From assembly GCA_028753945.1 (NCBI GenBank), contig JAPNXP010000003.1:2294001-2358000 (forward strand): a stretch of 64,000 nucleotides of DNA. The letters run 5' to 3'. How positions within the stretch are numbered: the first letter of the stretch is position 1; each line of letters starts with the position of its first letter. Position numbers and translations under genes: made by a program. The notes below the pieces were generated by a model. The model saw nothing but the letters and a program-made list of their open reading frames with translations. It was not told where the DNA came from and searched no databases. This DNA is from Hexactinellida sp. DTS-2022. Its lineage: Eukaryota; Porifera; Hexactinellida. Shown here piece by piece: positions 11,701 through 22,959 of the stretch.

Positions 11701-14700
11701 TAGTTAATTATTTTTTAAATTGAACAAGGCAGAGTTTTAGAAGAGTTGCAATAGTTTTACCACAATTTGTAGATGTACTTTCCTGTTATATTTAATGGCG
11801 CCCTTTTAATATCGTATCAGTGAAAAGGATTAATGCATATTATCATTAATGTGTTAAATCCTAAACCAATAAACTAGTTCTCTCTTTATTTCCATGTTCT
11901 ACTAAGTAGTTCTCTTACTTTTTTAGAATAACTTTGGTTATCTCGATCTTTCTATATAAAGCATTACTAATATTTGTCACCATTTTAATAACATGCACTC
12001 GTTGGTAAGTCATATTCTGAGATAATATGTTGCTTTACATTTATATGAGATTCACCCTCTTTAAAGGCAAATAGTACGTATATTTGGAGAGAAGGAACAT
12101 GGCCACAAGTAAGATCATTCAGATAGAAGTTACGCAGATTATGGAAATGGAAAAACCTGGAGATGCTTAAAATACCTAACATTGTTGTAGTAACCATAAT
12201 ATTGTTTATATGTCTGATTCTATTCTCTTAATGAATATTGCATTCCAAATATATTTGTATATATGAAGTTGTTTGTATTATGTAAGCTTGTTTACAGAAA
12301 GTAATCACTAAGCCTGATATAATTAGGAATGCGGTCATTAATTATTCTTCAGAGGTACCTAAAACTTTAATTCCTGTGAACACTGACGCAAATCAAATAC
12401 ATTCTTATCAATAGTATTATTAAATGACAACATATCAACATTATGGATATTGGAAATCATCATTGTAAGCCGATTTTAGTGAAATTTTATGTTCAAAATA
12501 TTTTTTCAAAAATGAATATTTTGTTTTGAAATTTGCATTACAGGTTGTCATAGGTGAGATAGACATGTGATTAAAAGGAAAATTTGATTTGATGAATAAT
12601 TTTTGAGTTATTATGGAAAACCCGAGGTCTAAATTTGAGCGAAAATTGCTGAGTCATCTTAAGGAATTTTGACATTTTGGGATTATATATGGGTTGTCAC
12701 AACTTTCATCTTTCCGCTGATGTAAAAAAAATTCACGTACAGCGTAAACTTTTTGAGTTATTAGCATAAACGTGAGGTCTGCGAATCCGCCGATAAGATC
12801 GTGAAATTAATTTAATGAAATTTATGTTCAAAATCTTTTTTCAAAAATGAATATTTTGTTTTGAAATTTGCATGACAGGTTGTCATAGGTGAGATAGACA
12901 TGTGATTAAAAGGAAAATTTGATTTGATGGATAATTTTTGAGTTATTATGGAAAAACCGAGGTCTAAATTTGAGCGAAAATTGCTGAGTCATCTTAAGGA
13001 ATTTTGACATTTTGGGATTATATATGGGTTGTCACAACTTTCATCTTTCCGCTGATGTAAAAAAAATTCACGTACAGCGTAAACTTTTTGAGTTATTAGC
13101 ATAAACGTGAGGTCTGCGAATCCGCCGATAAGATCGTGAAATTAATTTAATGAAATTTATGTTCAAAATCTTTTTTCAAAAATGAATATTTTGTTTTGAA
13201 ATTTGCATGACAGGTTGTCATAGGTGAGATAGACATGTGATTAAAAGGAAAATTTGATTTGATGGATAATTTTTGAGTTATTATGGAAAAACCGAGGTCT
13301 AAATTTGAGCGAAAATTGCTGAGTCATCTTAAGGAATTTTGACATTTTGGGATTATATATGGGTTGTCACAACTTTCATCTTCCCGCTGATGTGAAAATT
13401 TTTCACGTACAGCGTAAACTTTTTGAGTTATTAGCATAAACGTGAGGTCTGCGAATCCGCCGATGAATCCGCCGCTAAGATAACACTCGTTCAAAATTAT
13501 TGTAACTGAGGTGTAGAGATAATGAGAAAAATTAAACCGAAGTAAAGAGATATTATCCAATCAGCTATTTGCACTGAGAATCCCAAAGCAAATGCATAGT
13601 TATTGGATGTATATAGTATATAGGGAGGCCAAATTTATGTTTACGAAAGGTCTCTTTAAATACTATCGTCTCATAGCCCAATAAGTATATTTACTGTAAA
13701 CTAATATTCCTATTTGTAGACCCTCTATCCATGCTGCCATCTCTCCCTATCCCCACGGCATTCTCCCTGCCCACACTCACAGAATGCCAGAACATACAGC
13801 TCCTATACTTCCGTCTCCCCCCTGACACAATACTATCTGTATTCTCTTCGCTGCTACAGGAGAGACGCATTATCGTATACTCAAACAGCCTCACAGATCT
13901 AACAGCTGTCGTACACGGATTCAATCAGCTGTTATACCCTCTATTCTGGCAGCATATATTCATACCTGTCCTGCCTGACGGACTCACAGATTATTGCTGT
14001 GCTCCGATGCCATTCTTGTGTGGTGTGCCGGCACAGTTAATGCCGCGAGTGCGGCAACTACCATTAGAAGACGTTGTTCTGTTAGATATCGATCAACCGT
14101 TGTTAGAGACGCCATTTTCTGATCATCTTTATATTCCTAAGGAAATACAACAACCACTCATTAATACACTTAAAAAGCCTGCTTCTCGCACTGACGACAC
14201 GATTCCAGAGGCTTTTTTACACTTTTTCGCGGTTACCCTGGGAGGGTATCGCTGTGGGATGAAACAGTATGAAGATAAAGTGGTGTTTGATCAGGTAACA
14301 AACTTGTGTCATTGTAATGTTCTTAATGCTTTTTCTTCTGTTTATAACGGAGCTACCTCTACTAACAATTAACAAACCATGGAAATACGCATAACATTAT
14401 ATTTTGATTCATGTTTTCCCTTCCATTGTAGTTTCGAGGTATCCGAGTTTAAGTAGCAGTATAATTGGTGATGAGACACCGTTTTTATGTCCTTGTTGAA
14501 TGATCTCTACATACCACCCAACTACTTCGAATTATCCAAATCCCCAAAAATAGTTTTTTGATATCTCGAGGTGTTACTCGGTCACAAAACTCGATAATCG
14601 AATCCATACTGAGACAACCCTCGAATTTCATTGCCTAAAAGTTTTGCATACTTGCCAACCGTCCCGCTTTTTGGCAAAGAATTTGTGAATTGTCCCGCGT

Positions 14701-17700
14701 CCCGCTTTTAGACACGTTTGTCCCGATTTTTGTACCCTGTATTTCATTTTTGTGACAATAACAATAAAATATAAAGATCTGAGCATTGCTTCTTCCAATT
14801 AGGTAATAAATCTGTAGAATTGACTACCGTCCCGTTTTATTGACGGGACGTCTCGTTTTATGCAATTGGAGCAAGGTTCCTTCCGTTGAGATAATCAAAT
14901 TATAACAATTACTAAGACATCCGTACAAATAGTAATACTACTTCACTTATTTATGTACTAATGATCTTTGTCCCGCCAAACTTCCTTATGTCCCGCCAAA
15001 ATTCATTCCTCCGTCCCGCCAAAGACTTGCTATAGGTTGGCAAGTATGGTTTTGTCACCTTGGAAATGTGAATTATCAAAATCGTGACCCCAGGTGCACA
15101 TCTGTAACCCATGAGCACTATCCTGAAAATTTGGGCTCTTAGTTGATAAAACTCTGTTCTGTGGAGAGGATACGGATAAATATAGTATACTAAGGCAGTA
15201 AGATCAGAACTGGGCCGCTATACTATATATATAGTATATTAGTCGGCACAGTAAAAACCAAGGCACTCATTTCAAACGTGGGCCACTATATTATAGTATA
15301 TTCGGCACAGAAAAAATTGTCTGGTCCATAACTTTTTTTGTTTATTTGTTTGTTCGGAATTGATTGAGGAACTGAAGAGTTACAGACTTTAATTTGGCAA
15401 GAGGGTGGAGAATAATGAATAAATGCAATTCACATCTTCTCTCCCAAAAGGTGACAAAAGTTTTAGCCATTTAATTCGAGGGTTGTTCCAGTATGGATTA
15501 GGCCTGGTAAAATATATTAATTGTTTTTTGTTTATCATCCGGATTTTTTCAGAAAATACGGACGGGATTTTATTTTTATTTTTTTATTTCATCACGAGCC
15601 CTTCGGTCTCGGTCGCTTTGCGACAGATCGGTGCTACGCACCTCAAGTTAACGGCCGCTGTGCGGCCTTACTCCTCACAAAATGGTAGAAAGGGACGTTA
15701 TGATTTTGAATTTTCATTAATTTGTTGACCTATTTGTGTAAACAACAACAACAACAACAACAAATACTCATATTAGAATTTATAAATGCGAAATTCGTGT
15801 TCAGCATACTTGTTTACCTATAATACCCGTTGAAAGCTAACTTCTAGGTTGATTTTGAATTTTCATTAATTTGTTTACATATTTTGTGTAAACAACAACA
15901 ACAAATATTCATATTATAATTTTTAAACGCGAAATTCGTGTTCAGCACACTTGTTTACCTATAATACCCGTTGGAAGCTAACTTCTAGGTTGATTTTGAA
16001 TTTTAATTAATTTGTTTACCTATTTTGTGTAAACAACAACAATAAATATTCATATTAGAAGTTTATAAATGCGAAATTCGAAATCAGCATACTTGTTTAC
16101 CTATAATACTGTTGAAAGCTAACTTCTAGGTTGATTTTGAATTTTCATTAATTTGTTTACCTTTTTGTGTAAACAACAACAAATATTCATATTAGAAATT
16201 TATAAATGCGAAATTCGTGTTCAGCATATTTGTTTACCTATTATATCATTTGTTACCAATTTTACATTTGACAGTTAGTTTATATCTCATATATTAATGC
16301 GGTTTCTATTCCCCCATCACTTTAATACAATCCGGACAAACACACACACAAACAAACACACACACACACAACAATCGAGATTTAATAATATAGATATGCA
16401 AATAACATCATTCTGTGCCAAACAATAAATTTTCTTTTTTTGCTAAATGTCATTCTATACAACGGTCATAGTACATAGGCTAGCGGCCAGTTAAAATAAT
16501 TCCTATATTATTTCCCGTAATATAATCAGCCTGTGCTGAGGCCTTCGAACGTACGCAACGTTTCCAAGGGAAGAAGGTTTACGAATGTGACAGACCGTAC
16601 TTTTATTACAAAATGGCAAAAACGTGACGTAAAGAAAGGGGATGCATAATTTTCGTTAACTTAGTGTTTCATTCCAAATATTAAAAATGCAACCGGGATA
16701 CGCGCTACCAGTGCTCGACAAAATGAATTTTGATGGTGGCTAATTAAGCCACCTCACTTTTTCTGGTGGCTAAAGAATAAAAAACGGCCGATTTAACAAA
16801 ACACTGATGACTTAACAAAGTTCTGCTGCCGTATTCACTAAGAACTTAAGATCGATCTTGGTGCTTAAGTCTTAAGTTCGATCTTAAGTCGTATTCACTA
16901 AGATCGGTATTCACTAAGATTTAAGTTCGATCTTAAGACCGAACTTAAGACCGAACTTAAGCAACTTAGAGAGGTGTCTTAAGTATTGTACTTGATTCGA
17001 TTTTCACTAATTACTTCATAAACGTTGTTCAAACTGACTTCTATCCCACATTTAATCTACCTTGATTGAATTAGACTTCAAATAAACTTCAAATATTTCT
17101 TCTTTGTTCCTAATAATTTGACATTAATTGCGCTCAAAAATAAAAATAAAGAAATATATATTTTTCTAGATCAATAATAAATAAACACTTGCCATAACTA
17201 AATTATACATTAGTTTTGTATTTAATTAATAAGATAATGCTCTATTCCAATTTCCAACCATATTTACCTTAACGTTATTTTTAAGTTCGATCTTAATTCT
17301 TAGTGAATAGCTCTAAGTTCGGTCTTAAGATCGATCTTAAGACTTAAGATTGATCTTAGTACTTAAGTTCTTAGTGAATACGGCCGCTGATGCCGTAAAA
17401 CAACACTAATATTTAAAATAAATGGTGCCACGAAAAATATAATCTACACAAGTCAAATAATCCACTATTTATGGTAGATTAGTTAAATTGTATTAAAGAG
17501 TTAGGAGAATAGAAAGACATTATTTATAGAACATCCTTATATCTAGAGTCTAGACTGTCTATTTCTAGACGGTCTATAAAGCCCATATAAATAAGCCAAA
17601 AATTTGTAGACCGTCTATAAATTCTCTAGACCAGATGCCCTGCTTTTTATGGGTAATACTAATGTATATGTAAGAAAACCTGGTCTAGAAATAGACGGTC

Positions 17701-20152
17701 TACATATAAGTTATCTCTTATTGATATTTACTTTTGAAAAGGATTCAGGTTTATCAGGTACAGTTAACATATTTTACTTCAGGAAACTTGTAAACAATGT
17801 TGTCACTAAAATATCTTTGTGACGATGGGAAATTGGATATAAGTTATTAGAATATGAATAAATTGCATAGAGTTTTACATTATTACACAAAAAAAAGTAT
17901 TTATTTATAACTGATTATTTACTGAATAGTTACGGATATTTAGAAGTAATAAACCACACTAAATAAAGCACTAAAATACCTTATCCTAAAGTAAGAGATA
18001 ATTTCAATTATACAATTTCCTTAACTGAAGTACATCTGTTTAAGAAATATTTATACTCCCTCTATTTACTATACAACAAAAATATAATAAATCGGTTTTA
18101 AGTAACGTTTCAAAGGGATCAATGTGTGACAGACCCTCATTTTATTGACATAATGGAAAAAAATTACAAAGAGAGGTGTTTAATTTCGGAAATTTTGCGT
18201 TTAGTACGTTGTGGATGACCCTTAACTTATAAACAAAATCTCTAACCGTTAACCTCATTTGCAGAGGTTACCTTGTTAACCGAATCCAGGCTTATGGATA
18301 TTGCTAGTAACTCTATTCTCTATTCTTAATGCAATTGTTATTAGGATCTTTTCTTGCAATCACAACCTACTTTCATACATCCCTTTTTAACTACTCTCTT
18401 CCAACTACAAATGTTTGACCAATTTGTTGCATCAAGAACGCTATATCTTAAAAACTATACAGATGATCCCTTTGAACAGGAGTGTAGGAAGCTGAAGGGA
18501 AATGTACATAAAACTGCTTCACAGAAGATCAGTGAATTTGGTGACAAAATAACTGATGCTAAAGTTAATATGGTTGCGAAGTTTAAGGTACCTTTACTAT
18601 TTCATTTTTGTAAGACAAATACTTATGAACATAGCGAAACGAGAGTAATTTATGGTGACTTATGGTCCATCAAGCAAAAATGCACAAACTCTACTATTGA
18701 TCAATTTATATTTTAATATAATAAAATTGAATGGATTCTAACACTACAGTACACTCTCACGATTCCGAACGGGAGATCCAAAATGATATTCCCAAATAAA
18801 TGTGCGAAAACTCTAAAATATAGCTATGTTACAAAGGTAATACAGGTAAACCTCCCAAAGCGGCACCTCCGAGTAGCGGCAACCTCCGAGAAGCGGCACA
18901 AAATCATTCTCCCGATGGGTGCCGCTTTGGGAGTTTTACCTTATGAGCAACCTCCGAGTAGCGGCAACCTCCGAGAAGCGGCACAAAAAAATTCTCCCGA
19001 TGGCTGCCGCTTTGGGAGGTTTACCTGTATACTATAAATTAGTCTCCTACAAGTATTTTGTATTTTAAATAGTACATTACATGTTTTGTTCGTGGTAAAA
19101 GGTTTTGATAACTTTGGGTCAGATTTTGGAGGTTCTCATTTATAGATGCCTATAGAAAATGTATTACTTTACTAATCGGAACAGATAATTTTGAATCAGA
19201 ACCTTGCTGTTCGGATTATCGAGGGTCTACTGTACTTCCATGTTAGTATTAACAAGATTGCTGTGCAGTTTTGTATTTTGTTGGAATCAACGATTGAGGC
19301 AAGAAATCATATTGTATTTAACATAAATTATAACTATTTTAGATTTTCTGATTGTTTGTTCCTTTTGTTGAATATTATTGAGATTTTATACATTATATAT
19401 TGGCATAACGATATTTATTTATCTATTAGGATATAGAAATTATCCGTTCAAACGACATAAAAACATCAACAAATGAAATTTTCAAACAAGCCAATACAAA
19501 CATAAAGAATTTACGTGGCTTTATCAATAGACAAATTAAATCAAACGTTATCCCTGGGATTATGAATATAGGAAAACTATCGCAATCTGAAACAAATTTT
19601 AACGCAGAAAATTATCTCACTTCATCTATATCCTCTACTGACATCAATGAAATTGAACGCCAATACGCAACCATGGGTAAACGTCAGTCTGTGATTAATT
19701 TCAAACCGAAACAGGATTTATTCCTTGAAGCAAATCGACCAGATCGCCCCCCACCTCCTATCCCACTTCCCTATTCCAAACACATAGAGGCAAAGTCCCT
19801 ACAAACAGATCACAGTGGCCAGTCTATTTCTGATGCTTTAACTCCGCCATTACCGCATAAGAGGACTAAATCTCTTCATAATGATGTGAGACAAGAAGTA
19901 AATCTCATCTCTTTCGATGGTCCCGCGCAAACTAATTTGTTTTTTGTGCCATTAACACAACAAAAACAACAACAACAACAATTTGCACCTCAACCATTAC
20001 CTCGAACATTTACAAATCCACACACCCAATCCAACTATGGGTCAACAACAACTTCAACAAAGACAACAACAGGTGCTGATACAGATCTGTTATTGATAAA
20101 ACCAACTACTGAGACAAATCTAGATGATCTGATTCCCTATAAAGTCATATGA
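5788..20152 (+). CDS. DENND1: DENND1/connecdenn-like Rab35 guanine nucleotide exchange factor, 5 exons, 686 aa
   Basis: Exons 5788-6163, 6545-6688, 13720-14294, 18345-18587 and 19430-20152; all junctions are GT/AG and the phases (1,1,0,0) agree, giving 686 codons plus stop. The N-terminus MVSRLNLKPEEIYQFYAEV aligns with vertebrate DENND1 (MGSRI...). Exon 1 and 2 encode the upstream DENN/longin lobe (SYLPWFDCFY). Exon 3 encodes the central DENN lobe (QERRIIVYSNSL, LYPLFWQHIFIPVLP, DYCCAPMPFLCGV). Exon 4 ends the dDENN region (FQLQMFDQFVASR). Exon 5 is a low-complexity tail with a proline run RPPPPIPLP (possible SH3 ligand) and LISFD, which fits the clathrin-box pattern. DENND1 proteins activate Rab35 on clathrin-coated vesicles and endosomes; that role is from the family. 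AATAAA follows the stop at about 20214. Vertebrates have three paralogues; I cannot say whether this one gene predates that split. Confidence 0.93.
6230..6353. mobile_element. hAT-type MITE in DENND1 intron 1
   Basis: Ends aagcgattcccaacc / ggaaccactg resemble the common hAT ends CAGTGGTTCCCAA. The flanking 8-bp duplication is ttgtaagt (6222-6229 and 6354-6361). The same family is at 56576-56739. A cgaatattcgtttcagccct tail from another repeat follows at about 6398-6480. Confidence 0.75.
6689..7632 (+). other. DENND1 intron 2, portion before the large transposon
   Basis: No coding exon found. Near 7370-7560 there is a fragment of the dispersed repeat whose hallmark is a palindromic actgtgccgactatacta...; related pieces are at 15060-15330, 29650-29780 and 41700-41780. 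The rest is unremarkable AT-rich sequence. Confidence 0.5.
7642..8030 (+). repeat. Left terminal inverted repeat of the MULE-like element
   Basis: About 390 bp running from acgagtgttatcttagcgg to the segment ending atcggcttacaatgatgatt. The complementary sequence makes up the right arm. Confidence 0.8.
8519..8683. mobile_element. pogo-type MITE near the transposase start
   Basis: The right end reads ttcgtactaacgaggttctactgta, split here as ttcgtactaacgaggttct plus actgta, typical of the cagtagaacctcgtta family; the left end is degenerate. The last about 40 bp together with about 55 bp of downstream sequence were then duplicated in tandem (about 8681-8772 and 8773-8840). The first duplicate carries an ATG-ACT-TAA mini-frame upstream of the true transposase start. 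Confidence 0.5.
8836..11703 (+). CDS. MULE/NOF-like transposase, 955 aa, intronless, uninterrupted
   Basis: The ORF fills the interior of the 7642-13490 transposon. A plausible DDE catalytic triad is visible: D595 in HLDATGSIVRK, D669 in VEIDFSWVLIHSS, and E902 in NAIVENWMRIVK. Between the second D and the E is a CSAHLMH (CxxH) motif, as found next to the catalytic core in Mutator-like transposases. Residues 285-340 are a Ser/acidic low-complexity linker. The family role is cut-and-paste transposition by binding the terminal repeats. I infer the MULE/NOF assignment from the element's 9-bp duplication and long arms as much as from the protein; a related superfamily using the same fold is possible. 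An AATAAA lies 165 bp after the stop (11868). Reading the start at 8836 is supported by the ATG lying immediately after the AT-rich leader. An unbroken 2.9 kb frame inside intact arms suggests recent activity or selection. Confidence 0.8.
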   Translation: MTSIEQFVEALQKLGYESFDSVRDALNKGDKHKPKSVWGKLSIILFGKNKATKRDSLSSKWRLNRGNFQHLVKQMISTRKSITNDVSRLAVEHISTQLVSASSYPDTIELSKRSLDEIDFSFPSLQRDVTNNSLLGLLASGCDDCQLYGLMSKIASPPPQTGRTDSHFWSFINCNNSLWLDAMKFFSLECPLVSGEFMLVDDKLHDQSKKFSCCLMESMQWIRLIRRNCNLVEAWILVENISCRILELFGNSYIAITVQQLDLFTSFILACRESSDTLSSFHESLCLKLHHTSSSSSNQQVPVLSSTDDPQPEIVITSNIPESKLLVPSEDDDSTLGNEIIVEQSMFSEEICGEFLLSGMEWKSITLIHGDSVVFSKDWTNLFSSKIEGNFVCVLSFQYKKVNKLSSRKQNSCFFRAKAVCKFKDCFEFTFVIKKEPLECKIDENIIVEYVAYGTLSEQHFDNTTVHSRNLSHSHRLEVARGVADTSVNAYFYDQFDSVENTNLALNYGNLNKVRSSAVLRKAKFDLSSLQRYSNDNWTELISLQQYYRNSVIGLHVRGYIQSLSHNPFIVHMYTEDQIKILKLFKDTRIVLHLDATGSIVRKIEPSLKKVFYYALTVRHPTYSTSPIPLAEMISSGHTSAEISYFLHKWSLDAKKILGDLNISQVEIDFSWVLIHSSCSIFLKCDIDTYLHKCWNMVDVNSAVNETDFKVILHLCSAHLMHSIGFHINKKFKLQKEVRKLFLHSIGFIVRAVEMTSINNLFQSLCIVFMSSSLSAIVKTHTHLLETFISNDSVNSSETNEYLVEEHMDDNNIAIDNKDSKTYREKSPFGKHFVNIAKNCKSWINNNPGKNADPNPCYNPELIEYLLTFFLPILPLWSGIILGPISVADKNKTSIFSNAIVENWMRIVKLNILESKTNLRPGDLIQLLYPGIVSRLSAFQFAFHPRANKVFKGHK
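12460..13490 (-). repeat. Right terminal inverted repeat, expanded to three tandem units of about 334 bp
   Basis: The sequence from gaaatttatgttcaaaat to gcgaatccgccgat recurs three times. The boundaries gataagatc at 12793 and 13127 and the corresponding gatgaatcc at 13463 give a period of 334-336 bp. The units are nearly identical; the outermost ends in the true terminus. The left arm has one unit only. Confidence 0.85.
15593..16392 (-). repeat. Helitron-like non-autonomous element with about five tandem 125-bp units
   Basis: Begins with cgagcccttcggtctcggtc and ends near acaatcgagatttaataata, the same two signatures (in reverse) that bound 33137-33512. Between about 15713 and 16250 a unit with gaattttcattaatttgttt, a (caa)n tract and gcgaaattcgtgttcagca is repeated about five times. 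The transposon class is inferred. Confidence 0.45.
16828..17384. mobile_element. PIF/Harbinger-type MITE
   Basis: Ends ccgtattcactaagaactta / taagttcttagtgaatacgg match the ends of the Harbinger derivative at 60244-62160. The interior near both ends is a set of short inverted repeats of cttaagttcgatcttaag. No ORF. Confidence 0.7.
18843..19027. mobile_element. mariner-type MITE (caggtaaacctcccaaagcgg family), internally duplicated
   Basis: TIRs caggtaaacctcccaaagc / gctttgggaggtttacctg with TA on both sides. The body gagtagcggcaacctccgag occurs twice, so the copy looks like a partial head-to-tail dimer. A single-unit copy is at 46540-46639. It lies in DENND1 intron 4. Confidence 0.75.
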
Positions 20153-21179
20153 AACATATACACAAATGAATTTTAATCACAATTCAGTACTTTATTGATG
20201 TGGTTTGTTGTATAAATAAACTTGTGTTATGAAGATTTGTTGTTGTGTTAATAACTGTTCGGTTGTGGTAGCATGTTGATCAAAATATGGGAAACTCAAG
20301 ATATAAAATTCCAACCTTCTCTTATTAAGAATTATTTTAAATATTGGAATCATGATATGCTTATATGCATAGAGTGACTAGAGTCCGAATTATTTGGAAT
20401 AAAAATAAAAATTCAGTCCATAATCCATTTGTCTAGAATTACCTAGGTGTTATGCGTATAATACGTAATATGTGATATTGCTCCACGTATTACAAATATT
20501 TTCTTAATAGTTATATCGAATATATCTATATCCATGTGGATAGAAAGGTACAATAATTGGTTTATTACGAAAGCAAAAAATTTAGTTATAATAACCTTTT
20601 TCCCCTATCATGCAATGAAATATTTCGGAGAGACAGTTGTGTACAACTTTGGTACGATATCTATGCACAGTGATTTTTGTGTATTCGACCTCTTTTGTAC
20701 AGGGACAGTTAACCTGATAAGGTGAGCGGTTTTATGATTAAAATACAATCAAATATAATTACTAAATAAACTAATTTGTTACTATTTATCTAAGAAAAAC
20801 AGTCAGGGTCTTTATGCTCATAATATAGACTTCTAATAAGCGAACGCAAACCAAACAAACCTAAATTGGGACCCATAATGCCCATTTATTGTTTAAAACA
20901 TGTACACAACTATCTCTGTACACAACTATCGCACTCGTCTTGTACACAAATGTCTCTACACAACTGTCGTACTTCCAAATATTTTACCTTCTAAATGGCT
21001 TAATTTTTGTTCTAGTATATTTAAAACATACTATAATACGTTATACGCTTGGGAGAATTCAAGTATTATTATTGTATTAATCAACTTTGAGAAATATAAT
21101 TTCAAATCAACCGAAATTTCAACTAAACCCCCCGCAGCAACGGGTGCACAATTGCACAAGTAGAAATTGATAAACCAAA

Positions 21180-21990
21180 TCCGGGGGGGGGGGGGCAGGC
21201 TTGCCGTGGAGATGAAAAATCGCATCCATATCCAGACCATTTTTTGTGGATACATGGATATCCATTGAATATTGATATATTTCTAACACCTAATATCAAC
21301 AAAATATCCAGAAGATTTAGGTTCTATAATTTATGTATATTTATTATTTATCAACTAAATATTGTACTATATAATCAAAGTTTGTCAATATCGCTATCAT
21401 CCTCAAAACATCTCTTTTTGGGTCATTATTGATGGCTTCTGCTAGATTATTGGGTTCGATACAAATCCTAGCTTTTTGAATAGTCCATCGCGACAAATTT
21501 TTTGGAATTTCATTGTCTATTCTATGGTTAATCAATGAGCTAAAAAGTATATCAAGTAGGATAAACGAAAAGCCAATTAAAAATCATGGCAAGTAAATAT
21601 TCAGGAGTGACGTAAAATAATTAAGGAGATAGACAGGTCAATCTCAGGAAATATAACAAAGTCCACATTTCTTGTATTGGCATTCCCAAATATACTTTGA
21701 CATGCAAGGTTTCCAAATGTGAAAGAAAAATTCGATTCGGTTACTATTTTGACCTTTTTGACGTCACTAAAGGTCAAAATCACCTTATTTTAAAATAATA
21801 AGGCTAGTAAATAATTTTATCAGATGAAATAAATTAGGTGTGTAAAAAAAACAAGGCTACTTAATTTTCACACTCATTTTTAGAACCCTGGTTTGAAATA
21901 TTTTTGAAGTCAAATTTGAGATGGATATGACAAAAACTCCTTCTCCATGGATATTCATATCCACGGCAAGCCTGGGGGGGGGGGGGGGGG
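21180..21990. mobile_element. Inverted-repeat element with homopolymer G ends
   Basis: The left end has about 12 consecutive G then caggcttgccgtgga; the right end has tccacggcaagcctg then about 18 G. Inside, ggatatccattg / ccatggatattcatatcc continue the inverted repeat. No ORF of known type and no clear target duplication. Confidence 0.5.
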
Positions 21991-22959
21991 GCAAAGCCCC
22001 TGCACCCCCCTTCATGCACCGTTGAGATAATATATTTATTGATTTAATATGTTGTTGAATTATATAAATTCTTGATATATTTTCTAGTTTGACAATAACT
22101 AACTTGTCTAGCAACTGCGAAATCGTGGAAATCGGAAATGATTTACCCGTGAAAATAATTGATGATTATGTGTCGGCAATAATAAACCCGACAGCTCTGG
22201 CGTCGAAGATGTATGTCATCCCTCCTTCCTGTTGGGAGATATTCGAAGCAAGAAATTCGGGTAGTTTGTTAGTTAATTTTGAGTATAATATTTTGGGAAA
22301 AAAAATTGACCGGAGCAACGAGTGCACCGTGCACCCGTGCCGCCGGCGCCCTAGACATGCGATCATGTTATTTAGTCTTATTCAGTTTGGCATAAATCAA
22401 AATGATCACTTAGGAATTATATACAAAAATTAAATACAGAGAATCCCTGTACGCTTGAATAGGGTGTTAATTTACACACAACAAACTTCAAAATGTTTAG
22501 GGTTTATCGCATTTTTAGGTATTATTCGAAAGACAATCAATATTTTTTCCAAACTAGTAATTAATATACAAATTTATTACATCCCTGTACGTCTGGGCAG
22601 AAAAACCAAAATAGTACGTGTAATTGAAATCCCTGTACTGTTGACAGGAATGGTCTGTTAGTAATCTAGTTGCGTATTATAAGATATTCCTAGTTATTTT
22701 GGTACTAACATCAAATCAACTGTTTTACAAACCCAATACACCTTTACTTTAGACATGTTACCTGTCAAAATTGACTTTGATAACTGTCATTATAGCTAGT
22801 AGTTTTTAAGCAGTAGTATTACCTAGGGTTCCAAAATTATTGTTATTGTTTTGATTCTTGAAGGCTACATTTCATACTTTGCAAAAAGGTTCAACCTCGT
22901 CGCCTAGTTTTTGGCAACGTCAACTACTAGATCTAACACAAATAGAATGTTTGCCCCCC

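Larger units (their letters stand above)
7642..13490 (+). mobile_element. Apparently complete MULE/NOF-like DNA transposon with long terminal inverted repeats
   Basis: A 5849-bp unit whose ends acgagtgttatcttagcgg / ccgctaagataacactcgt are perfect inverted repeats. A perfect 9-bp duplication tcaaaatta flanks it (7633-7641 and 13491-13499). The left arm is about 390 bp (7642-8030). The right arm repeats this sequence in inverted orientation about three times in tandem (about 12460-13490). Between the arms lies one 955-codon transposase-like ORF on the + strand. A 9-bp duplication, long arms and internal tandem repeats are known of Mutator-like elements and of Drosophila FB/NOF in particular. 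It is inserted in DENND1 intron 2 in the sense direction. Confidence 0.85.
14295..18344 (+). other. DENND1 intron 3, repeat-filled
   Basis: No coding exon seen. It holds a tgtcccgcc-type repeat (about 14640-15050), a fragment of the actgtgccgac repeat (about 15060-15330), the Helitron-like element with tandem units (15593-16392), gcgtttacgt-type MITE remnants (about 16500-16680 and 18090-18225), a Harbinger-type MITE (16828-17384) and a tctagac-rich inverted repeat (about 17540-17705). Confidence 0.55.

Noticed and set aside
15423-15728. 101-codon open frame near the Helitron-like repeat
   Set aside because: It runs across the junction of unique sequence and repeat and resembles no protein.
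22089-22433. 114-codon open frame downstream of the G-run element
   Set aside because: No recognisable family, partly repeat-derived, and no supporting splice or polyadenylation signals; too weak to list as a gene.
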